NCBI GenBank assembly: GCA_964405835.1
Contig: CAYOPN010000037.1
Span: 1-24,595 of the forward strand
Origin: JAJVIP01 sp964405835
GTDB taxonomy: Bacteria > Elusimicrobiota > Elusimicrobia > F11
Reading direction: 5' to 3'
Length of the DNA: 24,595 bases
The notes below the pieces were generated by a model. It was not told where the DNA came from. It saw only the letters and a list, made by a program, of their open reading frames with translations, and did no database searches. Shown piece by piece: positions 18,338-24,595 of this stretch; positions within the stretch are counted from its first letter, which is position 1, and each line of letters begins with the position of its first letter. Both the position numbers and the translations under genes were made by a program.

Positions 18338-19552
18338 TTAAAACTTGAATATGACGTCAACCTGCGTGCGATTGATGTCGTCGGCGCCCGGCAAGAGCGC
18401 TACGTTGATGACTTTGGTTTGAAAATGTTTGACTGACAACAACAACCAATCCTGTGGACTGTAAGCGGCCCACATGATGTTGCCTTCACGGTTCGTGCCG
18501 CCGTCACCGAAGTCGGAGTCCGACACATCGGCGATCGTGGCGTCGGTGCGCACATGTTTACGGAAATAGGCAACTTCCCAACCATTTTTAGCACCGGCTT
18601 TTCCCACAATACCGCCCAATTGCCAGCCGGTATTCTCTTTGGGGGTGATGCTGTCGCGGGCACCGCGGTTATTAACATACGTGCCGTTGACTTGCACAGG
18701 GGTTTTAAAAATCCAGCTCGATAAAACACCAGTGAATTCGTCCACGTTAAAGTTGTTAACCACCGTTCCCGTTGACGTTAAGAAGCGACGGTTCCCTTCG
18801 TTGCTGGCGTTGGCGCCAAATGAGTCGCGGCTGGACGACATATAGCGTTCGTTGATCCAATCATAGTTGGCATAAGCCATTTTAATGCGGCTTTGAAGCG
18901 GCAAGCGGAATTCGGCTCCGATCTGATTTCCGATCATCCACTGATCACGCTGTTTATTACCCGCGTTGCGACTGGTTGAAACTGTCAGGGCTTCGGTGGA
19001 ATTGTTGCCGCTATCTTCGTCGACCACCATCTGCAAAGCATTCACAAACAGGTTAACCGGGCCCACGAGCTGGCTGTAGCTTTGCGAGAAACCTTCGGGG
19101 TTGAAGTCAGTGTCCCAAACAACATCGCTGGAGTATTGACGCCAAAATGGGTTTTCCATGCGGCCGGCTTGGAGCTTAAGCCCATTCAGCGGGGCCCAAA
19201 TCACATAGGCTTTGTCGATATAAATGTCCTTCTGACTGGAAAGGTTATCGAACGATTGATTGGTTGACACTTGTTCTCCGGTACCGGAAGCAAAGGTCAT
19301 CTTGATTGTAAATTTGGACGGTAGAACGAAGTCGGTGTTGAGCCGGAGGCGAAAGCGTTGGCGGGTGCGGTCAACTTGTCCTGCGGTTTTCTTATGAAAA
19401 TCTTCGTGGCGGATGCGGATATCGCCGCTGTATTTAACTTCTTCGAGCCATTTGCTGTAAGTCACCGTCGGATCGGCGTAAGCCGTGGAAATAGAAAATG
19501 TCGCAATGGCGGCGAGAAGACCTGCGGCCATCCCCCTGATTGTTTTGAGCAT
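18338..19552 (-). CDS. Outer-membrane porin, probably phosphate-starvation induced
   Basis: 404 residues from ATG 19552, chosen because a perfect AGGAGG stands six bases before it; an upstream in-frame ATG (19597) has no such site. Signal peptide to about ISTAYA. The mature part begins YSKWLEEVKYSGDIRIRHE and alternates polar and hydrophobic residues as in beta strands. WDTDFNPEGF and LKLQAGRMENPFW fit the 'putative porin' family often found in diderm environmental bacteria. The last residue is phenylalanine (VIFKF), the usual outer-membrane barrel signal. Being first in the pst operon behind a Pho box suggests a role in phosphate entry, as with PhoE/OprP; this is inferred from context and not from sequence similarity. 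Confidence 0.88.
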   Translation of the reverse strand: MLKTIRGMAAGLLAAIATFSISTAYADPTVTYSKWLEEVKYSGDIRIRHEDFHKKTAGQVDRTRQRFRLRLNTDFVLPSKFTIKMTFASGTGEQVSTNQSFDNLSSQKDIYIDKAYVIWAPLNGLKLQAGRMENPFWRQYSSDVVWDTDFNPEGFSQSYSQLVGPVNLFVNALQMVVDEDSGNNSTEALTVSTSRNAGNKQRDQWMIGNQIGAEFRLPLQSRIKMAYANYDWINERYMSSSRDSFGANASNEGNRRFLTSTGTVVNNFNVDEFTGVLSSWIFKTPVQVNGTYVNNRGARDSITPKENTGWQLGGIVGKAGAKNGWEVAYFRKHVRTDATIADVSDSDFGDGGTNREGNIMWAAYSPQDWLLLSVKHFQTKVINVALLPGADDINRTQVDVIFKF

Positions 19553-19558
19553 GTACGT

Positions 19559-19564
19559 CCTCCT
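19559..19564 (-). promoter_or_regulatory. Strong ribosome binding site of the porin gene
   Basis: AGGAGG on the minus strand, six bases before ATG 19552. It fixes the porin start at this internal ATG instead of the one 45 bases upstream, and leaves a proper signal peptide. Confidence 0.85.
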
Positions 19565-19637
19565 GAATTTATTTATGAAGCGGGAGGATTGTGGCAAGCG
19601 TCAGGAAGATAAGCTGTATCGCTAGAGTAAACCCTGT

Positions 19638-19655
19638 GTGACAGTGGTATGACGA
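19638..19655 (-). promoter_or_regulatory. Pho box upstream of the porin-pstSCAB-phoU operon
   Basis: TCGTCAT-ACCA-CTGTCAC on the minus strand: two direct 7-mers 11 bp apart, matching the PhoB half-site CTGTCAT at 5/7 and 6/7. A poor -10-like TACTCT begins eight bases downstream, as in PhoB-activated promoters that lack a good -35. It lies in the 118-bp gap between phoR and the porin, so the operon likely has its own PhoB-driven promoter. Confidence 0.65.
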
Positions 19656-19670
19656 AAATGGCCGGAAGAG

Positions 19671-20687
19671 CTAAGCGGAAGGAAACGAAATTGAAAAAGT
19701 GGAGCCTTTCCCAATGGAACTGTCGACGACCACCGTTCCGCCGTTGGCTTCCACCAAATGCTTTACAATGGCAAGACCGAGGCCGGTGCCGCCCATGGCG
19801 CGGGACCGGGCTTTGTCCACCCGATAGAAGCGCTCAAATATCCGGGGCAGATCTTGGGTCGGAATTCCGGAACCCGAGTCCGACACAACCAATTCGACGC
19901 TGCCATCTTTTTGAGTTGAGCCAATCTTAACCCACCCCCCCTCTTGATTAAACTTGATGGCGTTCTCCACGAGGTTCGCCAATATCTGTTTTAAATGACC
20001 CCGGTCCACAAGAACCGGCCGGGTATCTGAAAGGTCAATCGAAAACTGCAATTTGTGTTTGTTGGCTATGGGCGTTAGACCTTTGATGACTTCTGCCACG
20101 ACCTCTTTCAGGTGCAGCCCTTCCTTAATAGGAGCGCGTTGGCCGGATTCGATCGCAGTCAAATCCAGCAAATCTTCCACCAGGGCCGTCATGTTATCGG
20201 TATGTTTTTCGATGGAACGGAGGAACTCGGTGGCCACTTTGGGGTCTTCCAACGCTCCGGTGCGCAGTGTTTCAGCAAACCCTTTAATAGAAGCCAGCGG
20301 CGTGCGCAATTCATGCGAAACGTTCGCCACAAAATCCCGCCGAACTTGTTCAAGCCTACGGATCCGGGTCACGTCATGGAGCACCAACAAGGCGCCGATC
20401 ATTTTTTCTTTCTCTATTAATGGAGCGGCTATTGCTTCAAAAATATGTTCTTCCGGAACAAACGTGCGGATTTCATCGGTCCGGCTTTTCTGGTCGTTCA
20501 AAACACTTTGCAGTAGCCCATTGACCTGGTTTTGGCGCACCACTTCCAACAGGTGTTTTCCTTTTACATCTCCGGAATCAATCTCAAACAGGCGGCCGAT
20601 GGCTTGATTGAGGAACAGGACGCGAGCGCTGGTGTCGACGGCGATAACACCTTCCATCATGTTGGAAAGAATAATTTCCAGTGACAC
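19671..20687 (-). CDS. phoR: Sensor histidine kinase PhoR, without membrane segments
   Basis: 338 residues from GTG 20687, four bases after the phoB stop; an in-frame TAA closely upstream rules out a longer protein. Residues 1-105 are a PAS domain (MMEGVIAVD, LFLNQA). The HisKA domain has F-V-A-N-V-S-H125-E-L-R-T-P, the phosphorylated histidine. The ATPase domain has the N-box E241-N242, G1 DSGSG (270-274) and G2 GGTGLGL (299-305). It phosphorylates and dephosphorylates PhoB according to phosphate supply. Usual PhoR proteins carry N-terminal membrane helices; none is present here, so it should be cytosolic and controlled through PstB/PhoU. A later start (ATG at residue 10) would damage the PAS domain. 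Confidence 0.92.
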   Translation of the reverse strand: MSLEIILSNMMEGVIAVDTSARVLFLNQAIGRLFEIDSGDVKGKHLLEVVRQNQVNGLLQSVLNDQKSRTDEIRTFVPEEHIFEAIAAPLIEKEKMIGALLVLHDVTRIRRLEQVRRDFVANVSHELRTPLASIKGFAETLRTGALEDPKVATEFLRSIEKHTDNMTALVEDLLDLTAIESGQRAPIKEGLHLKEVVAEVIKGLTPIANKHKLQFSIDLSDTRPVLVDRGHLKQILANLVENAIKFNQEGGWVKIGSTQKDGSVELVVSDSGSGIPTQDLPRIFERFYRVDKARSRAMGGTGLGLAIVKHLVEANGGTVVVDSSIGKGSTFSISFPSA

Positions 20688-20691
20688 TGGC

Positions 20692-21375
20692 TTAGTCCAA
20701 TTTTAGGCGGTAACCGACGTTTTTAACGGTAATAACGCGGCCGGACTCCGGCCCAAGTTTCTCGCGCAGGCGCGCGATATGTTGGTCAACCGTGCGGGTA
20801 TCGATCTCAAAGGAATTGTCGTAACCCCACACTTGCTCCAATAATTGTTCGCGCGTGAGAACCCGGCCCTTGGCGCCGATAAGACACTTTAAGAACTCAA
20901 ACTCTTTGGAGCTAAGTGAAATTGAAGCCCCTTTCACGGTCGTCACGTACCGCTCCAAATCCACTTCCAATTCCCCGGCGCGAACAAATGTCTTCTTTTC
21001 CTCGGCGCCGGACACGCGGCGCAGGATGGCTTTCACCCGGGCAACCACTTCGCGAACGCTGTAGGGCTTTGTGACGTAATCATCAGCGCCAAGCTCCAAG
21101 CCCAGAACACGGTCCAATTCCTCGGTCTTGGCGGTCAGCATAATAATAGGGACCTTTGATTCACCGCGCACGATTTTGCAGAACTCAAAGCCGTCCATGC
21201 GCGGCATCATGATATCGAGCAGCACCAAATCGGGTTTTTCTTTGCGGAAAGTGGCGAGGCCGGCTTCACCGTCGGGCGCGGAACTGACACGGTAACCTTC
21301 TTTTTCGAGGTTGTACTTGAGGATTTTGACGAGGTCTTTCTCGTCTTCCACAATCAGGATCTTTTCCTTGGACAT
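20692..21375 (-). CDS. phoB: Response regulator PhoB (OmpR/PhoB family)
   Basis: 227 residues. The receiver domain (1-120) has acidic E10-D11, phosphoacceptor D54 in LLDIMMP, T81 and K103 in VTKPY. The C-terminal winged helix (about 130-227) has LSSKEFEFLKCL, the recognition region with DTRTVDQHIARLREKLG, and the closing VGYRLKLD wing. It activates phosphate-starvation genes by binding Pho boxes such as the one at 19638-19655. First gene of the phoBR unit. No Shine-Dalgarno is visible; TATGAT lies six bases before the ATG, so a leaderless message is possible. Confidence 0.95.
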   Translation of the reverse strand: MSKEKILIVEDEKDLVKILKYNLEKEGYRVSSAPDGEAGLATFRKEKPDLVLLDIMMPRMDGFEFCKIVRGESKVPIIMLTAKTEELDRVLGLELGADDYVTKPYSVREVVARVKAILRRVSGAEEKKTFVRAGELEVDLERYVTTVKGASISLSSKEFEFLKCLIGAKGRVLTREQLLEQVWGYDNSFEIDTRTVDQHIARLREKLGPESGRVITVKNVGYRLKLD

Positions 21376-21518
21376 GGTGGAATCATATCAATCCGTACAT
21401 GCCGGGCGGATGTCAACCGGATTAAGATGGTGTGACAGAGAAGGAATTTACATGGCTGTCGTTTACACCCAAGCCCTTTCTTTGTTAGATCCCGCCTCTC
21501 CCCGACGAGACGAAAGGT
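21376..21518. promoter_or_regulatory. Divergent phoB/ppk control region with a Pho half-site
   Basis: This 143-bp gap separates phoB (minus) from ppk (plus). On the minus strand it holds CTGTCACAC (21438-21430), the same nine bases as in the pst Pho box, but the partner half-site 11 bp away is poor. TTGACA (21416-21411) and TATGAT (21387-21382) are 23 bp apart, too far for one promoter. On the plus strand AAGGA precedes an ATG at 21452 in a frame other than ppk's. Confidence 0.35.
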
Positions 21519-23660
21519 ATGACCCCGCAAAAACCCCATATTCCGCCTCCCGAATGGCGTTCTTTTTCCGAGCATTTGAAGAGCGCAGGCTCCTCCCTGC
21601 CCAAAGAGTTGCCGACGCCGTTGGTCAAACCGGGCCGGTTCTTCAACCGGGAACTGAGCTGGCTGCAATTCAACGACCGCGTGTTGGACGAGGCCGCAAA
21701 TTCGACCGTGCCGGCGCTTGAGCGCCTGCGTTTTGCGGCGATCGTGAGCTCCAACCTGGACGAGTTCTTCTCGGTGCGCGTGGCCGAAGTGGTCCGTAAC
21801 TCACGTCAACAGCGTGTGCATTCGCATCTGGTCAATTTTTCGGCGCAACGCTTGCTCGCTCAGATCCGCGACCACGTGTTGAGTCAAAAAAGCCGCCAGG
21901 CGGAAGTGGTCCGCGAGCTTTTTCCGGCCCTTGCGAAAGAAGGGATCACAATTTATTCCGAATTTCCGGAGAACCCGGAACTCGACAAGGAAATCCGCAA
22001 AAACCTGCCCGATTTGAAATTCATCATCCGCCGCAACACGGAACCTTTGCCGCCGCTGTTGAGCGACCGCATTCATGTGTTCGTGCGTTTTCCGGATTCC
22101 AACGCGATCATCGCCATTGAAGAACGCGGCGCGCGTTTGCTTCAGCTCGATTCGAAAGACAACTCGCTTCGGTACGCGCTGCTTGAACGCTGGCTCTCGG
22201 CGCGGGCGAGCATGCTGTTTCCCGGTCAGACCGTGGTTGAAGCGTTCCCGTTCAAAATCATCCGCGATGCCGACTTGCGTTACCATCCGGACGACGAAGA
22301 TTCGCTCGAAGAACAAATCGTCGAGGCCGTGCATGGACGCGGCCGCGCGCGCATCGTGAGGCTGGAAGTGGACGCGCCGCATTACTCGGAGGGGGCGCTT
22401 TTTCTGGCCTCCTCGCTCCGCCTGGACTCCGGGGCTCTCTATCGCTTTGACTTGCCGCTGGATTTGCGCGCATTGGCCCGCCTCTACAACATCGAAACGT
22501 TTGGCACATTGCGCTATCCGCCGATCACGCCTCACACTCCACCGATTCTGGCCGGTCGCAACTTTTTTGATGTGGTCCGGGCCCGCGACGTGCTGCTCCA
22601 CCATCCTTATGATTCGTTCGACGCGATCGTCGATTTCCTCCAAACCGCAGCGAAAGACCCAAGCGTGACGCACATCAGCCACACGATGTACCGCACCAGC
22701 AAAGAATCCCCAATCATGGACGCGCTCAAAGAAGGCGTTCGCCAAGGGAAAAAGGTCACGGCCTACATCGAGATCAAAGCGCGGTTCGATGAGCTCAACA
22801 ACGTGCGTTGGGCCGAGGAACTGCGAAAAGCGGGCGTGAAAGTGACGCGGCCGCTCGGAGGCTACAAGGTCCACTGCAAAATGACCCAAGTGCTCCGCCA
22901 AGAAAACGGCAAAGAAGTTTCTTACCTGCATCTGGGGACGGGCAATTACCATCCGGGCACCGCGCGGCAATACACGGACCTGGGCCTTTTCACGGCCGAC
23001 CCGACGCTCGGCGAAGAAATCAAAACCTATTTCCAACTGATGACCGCGCGCCAAACCAAAATGAATTTCAAAGAGATCCTGGCCGCGCCCGCGAGCTTGC
23101 AACCCGGGTTCTACCGGCTCATCAAAGCCGAGACCGAGATACAGAAAAATGGCGGCAAAGGGCATATCATCGCGAAGATGAACTCGCTGGTCGATCCGGG
23201 CCTGATTGAGGCGCTTTACGAAGCGTCGAACGCCGGCGTAAAAATCGAATTGTTAGTAAGGGGAATTTGCTGCCTGCGCCCGGGCGTGAAAGGCATGAGC
23301 GAAAACATCAAGGTGATCAGCATCGTCGACCGGTTTCTCGAACACAGCCGCGTTTATTATTTCCGCGCCGACGGCGCGAAGAAGGTCTTTCTCTCGAGCG
23401 CCGACTGGATGCCGCGAAACTTCTATGCGCGCTACGAAGTGGCGTTCCCGATCAAAGATCCCGTGCTCAAAAAATATATCCGGGAAGTGATCCTCGCGAA
23501 CAGCCTGGCCGACAACGACCGCGCGTGGGTATTAAAGTCTGATGGCCGCTACGAGCGCGTCACAAAGAACGCCAACGCGAAAGTGGTGCGTTCGCAATTC
23601 TTATTTGAGGACCTCGCGCGGACCCGCTACAAAGGGACTATTTTGGCAGGGCGGCTTTAG
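21519..23660 (+). CDS. ppk: Polyphosphate kinase 1
   Basis: 713 residues, the usual Ppk1 length. The N-domain has RFFNRELSWLQFNDRVLDEA (40-59). The catalytic C-domains include HHPYDSFDAIVDFL, IEIKARFDELNN (418-428), GGYKVHCK with the autophosphorylated-type H452, HLGTGNYHPGTARQYTDLG and DRFLEHSRVYYF with the second conserved H609. It reversibly transfers the ATP gamma-phosphate to polyphosphate. A TAG at 21486 in frame means ATG 21519 is the first possible ATG; GAAAGG sits very close to it, so initiation may be weak. Divergent from phoB, as expected for phosphate storage. Its last 23 bp overlap the end of the convergent CYTH gene. Confidence 0.97.
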   Translation: MTPQKPHIPPPEWRSFSEHLKSAGSSLPKELPTPLVKPGRFFNRELSWLQFNDRVLDEAANSTVPALERLRFAAIVSSNLDEFFSVRVAEVVRNSRQQRVHSHLVNFSAQRLLAQIRDHVLSQKSRQAEVVRELFPALAKEGITIYSEFPENPELDKEIRKNLPDLKFIIRRNTEPLPPLLSDRIHVFVRFPDSNAIIAIEERGARLLQLDSKDNSLRYALLERWLSARASMLFPGQTVVEAFPFKIIRDADLRYHPDDEDSLEEQIVEAVHGRGRARIVRLEVDAPHYSEGALFLASSLRLDSGALYRFDLPLDLRALARLYNIETFGTLRYPPITPHTPPILAGRNFFDVVRARDVLLHHPYDSFDAIVDFLQTAAKDPSVTHISHTMYRTSKESPIMDALKEGVRQGKKVTAYIEIKARFDELNNVRWAEELRKAGVKVTRPLGGYKVHCKMTQVLRQENGKEVSYLHLGTGNYHPGTARQYTDLGLFTADPTLGEEIKTYFQLMTARQTKMNFKEILAAPASLQPGFYRLIKAETEIQKNGGKGHIIAKMNSLVDPGLIEALYEASNAGVKIELLVRGICCLRPGVKGMSENIKVISIVDRFLEHSRVYYFRADGAKKVFLSSADWMPRNFYARYEVAFPIKDPVLKKYIREVILANSLADNDRAWVLKSDGRYERVTKNANAKVVRSQFLFEDLARTRYKGTILAGRL

Positions 23661-24444
23661 GAAGGAAGATCGACGTACAGCGGTGGTATTTGTCCAGCGG
23701 CTCGGGTTTTAAATCAAATTTTTTCGTGAGTTTTTCGTCGAATTCCAAAAGGTCGGGCACGTGCGATATTTTTCCTTCGAGCTCGCGTCCTTCGGCCTTC
23801 ACCTCGTTCTCGTATTCCCAAAATGTTGACAGCGGATGCAGCCCCGACTTGTTGATATGGAACGCCATGATCCGGTCCAACGACGGCTCGAGGAACACCT
23901 TCCCCATTTTCACTTTGAATTTTTCCTTTTGATACACGCAGATGATCGGGCCCACCGAAATGCGCGCCACGACCCCCGCTCCCAATTGTTTTTTCAGCGC
24001 CTGCCGCATCGCGTTAGGAACGCCGCGCCGCAGGATGGATTGGATCGGCGTTTTCGTGAAATGGATCATGTCGTGGTGGCTTTCTTCAAGGGTCAGGTGT
24101 TTGAGCGGCTGGCTGGAAAATTCGGAACGGTACAGGAGGCCCTGCTCTTTGTAGCCCGGCCCTTTGTATTGCAGGTAAACCTGGCTGCCGTTTTTCTTGT
24201 AGCGGAGGCGCATGCTGGCGCCCAGACGGAACAGGTCCATTTGCGGCGTGTCGAGGAATTGGTCGAGGAAAAATGTGGATTTAACGTGGTCGGTCTTTTT
24301 GATCAGGTACTTTTTTAGGTCTTTCGCGTGTTTGGGAAGCACGCGTTTTTTCGATTCGATTTCAACAAAATGGAAATCATCAATGCCGAGCCGCTCGCAA
24401 ATGCGTTCTTGCAACAACTTCAGAAGTTTTTTGCCGTTCGCCAT
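23638..24444 (-). CDS. CYTH/triphosphate-tunnel (VTC-like) domain protein
   Basis: 268 residues from ATG 24444 (273 from a TTG at 24459, which has AAAGG seven bases upstream). In the longer numbering it shows the family signature E33-I-E35-S-K37, then DQFLDTP, basic R84-L-R86, YLQYKGP with K99, an arginine/glutamate strand (YRSEF), LEPSLDRI and EYENEVK, the alternating charged strands that line the tunnel of CYTH/VTC enzymes. Such proteins bind triphosphate or polyphosphate with divalent metal. Beside ppk, a polyphosphate- or triphosphate-cleaving or polyphosphate-binding role is the best guess. No CHAD domain or membrane segment is attached. Its 3' end overlaps ppk tail to tail. Cytosolic (no signal peptide). 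Confidence 0.75.
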   Translation of the reverse strand: MANGKKLLKLLQERICERLGIDDFHFVEIESKKRVLPKHAKDLKKYLIKKTDHVKSTFFLDQFLDTPQMDLFRLGASMRLRYKKNGSQVYLQYKGPGYKEQGLLYRSEFSSQPLKHLTLEESHHDMIHFTKTPIQSILRRGVPNAMRQALKKQLGAGVVARISVGPIICVYQKEKFKVKMGKVFLEPSLDRIMAFHINKSGLHPLSTFWEYENEVKAEGRELEGKISHVPDLLEFDEKLTKKFDLKPEPLDKYHRCTSIFLPKAALPK

Positions 24445-24450
24445 GCCGCC

Positions 24451-24478
24451 AGTATACAAAGCAGCACCTTTCGTCGAA
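24451..24478 (-). promoter_or_regulatory. Candidate promoter of the CYTH gene
   Basis: Minus strand: TTCGAC (24478-24473), a 16-bp spacer and TATACT (24456-24451). The -10 ends six bases before ATG 24444, which would make the message leaderless. The rival reading is a TTG start at 24459 served by AAAGG. Confidence 0.4.
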
Positions 24479-24529
24479 GGTCCCCAGGCATTTTTCCTAT
24501 ACTCCCGCGGCCTTACCGCCTAACTCATT

Positions 24530-24595
24530 TCCGGGATCATCTAACGGTAGGATGGCAGACTCTGAATCTGCTCGTCTAGGTTCGAATCCTAGTCC
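24530..24595 (+). tRNA. tRNA-Gln (anticodon CTG), 3' end cut by the window
   Basis: Folds as a tRNA: acceptor 5' strand TCCGGGA (24530-24536), a 3-bp D stem ATC/GAT around TAACGGTAG, anticodon stem GCAGA/TCTGC with loop CTCTGAA (anticodon CTG), variable TCGT, and T arm CTAGG-TTCGAAT-CCTAG. The window ends at TCC, the first three bases of the expected TCCCGGA 3' acceptor strand, so about four bases and the discriminator are missing. TATACT at 24498-24503 is a possible -10. Confidence 0.93.

Noticed and set aside
21382..21416. TTGACA with TATGAT as a sigma-70 promoter for phoB
   Set aside because: The spacer is 23 bp, well outside the usual 16-18 bp, so the TTGACA may be chance.
21801..23165. 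Minus-strand open frame of 454 codons
   Set aside because: Exactly opposite ppk, which has all Ppk1 motifs; composition is that of a shadow frame.
1..24595. CRISPR arrays, insertion sequences, prophage genes
   Set aside because: No evenly spaced short repeats, transposase or integrase motifs, or terminal inverted repeats were seen on either strand.

Overview
The window looks like a chromosomal segment from a diderm (outer-membrane) bacterium of roughly even GC content. It carries a complete phosphate-sensing and phosphate-uptake locus, a polyphosphate pair, a tRNA at the right edge, and two very large envelope proteins at the left. An outer-membrane porin ending in phenylalanine, signal peptides and a membrane-fusion-type segment all point to a diderm. 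Very long multi-domain membrane proteins headed by a ChaN-like domain are something I associate with Omnitrophota (candidate phylum OP3) and relatives. That assignment is an inference, perhaps even odds, because there is no rRNA or other marker here.

Layout, read in the direction of transcription from right to left on the minus strand: phoB (21375-20692) and phoR (20687-19671); a 118-bp gap with a good Pho box; then porin, pstS, pstC, pstA, pstB, phoU (19552-13888), tightly packed with TAATG/ATGA overlaps between pstC/pstA/pstB/phoU. After 111 bp comes a 1524-residue protein (13776-9202). After 165 bp more comes a protein of at least 3012 residues (9036 to beyond base 1) that is open through to the left edge without a single stop codon. 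On the plus strand, ppk (21519-23660) is divergent from phoB. It converges on, and overlaps at the 3' end with, a CYTH/triphosphate-tunnel-type gene (24444-23638). A tRNA-Gln(CTG) starts at 24530 and is cut by the right edge.

How the parts fit: the porin would admit phosphate through the outer membrane, PstS binds it, PstCAB imports it, and PhoU with PhoR/PhoB sets expression. Ppk stores phosphate as polyphosphate, and the CYTH protein is a plausible polyphosphate/triphosphate-handling partner. PhoR here has no membrane segment, so it probably takes its signal from Pst/PhoU rather than from outside the cell.

The least explained part is the left 13.8 kb. Both giant proteins start with a signal peptide and the same ChaN/EreA-like domain (motifs DIHxN, LEG, R-[ND]-x-x-MA, GGFH) and then diverge completely. 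The larger one continues through three copies of a coiled-coil module, four single membrane segments, a strand-rich segment, a large soluble domain of unknown type, a polytopic membrane block and an HlyD-like lipoyl/coiled-coil adaptor. The smaller has a membrane hairpin, a proline-rich tandem repeat and a duplicated ~110-residue domain. I regard this pair as the best candidate for an undescribed system. Whether it belongs to the Pho regulon is suggested only by position and a weak Pho-box-like site.
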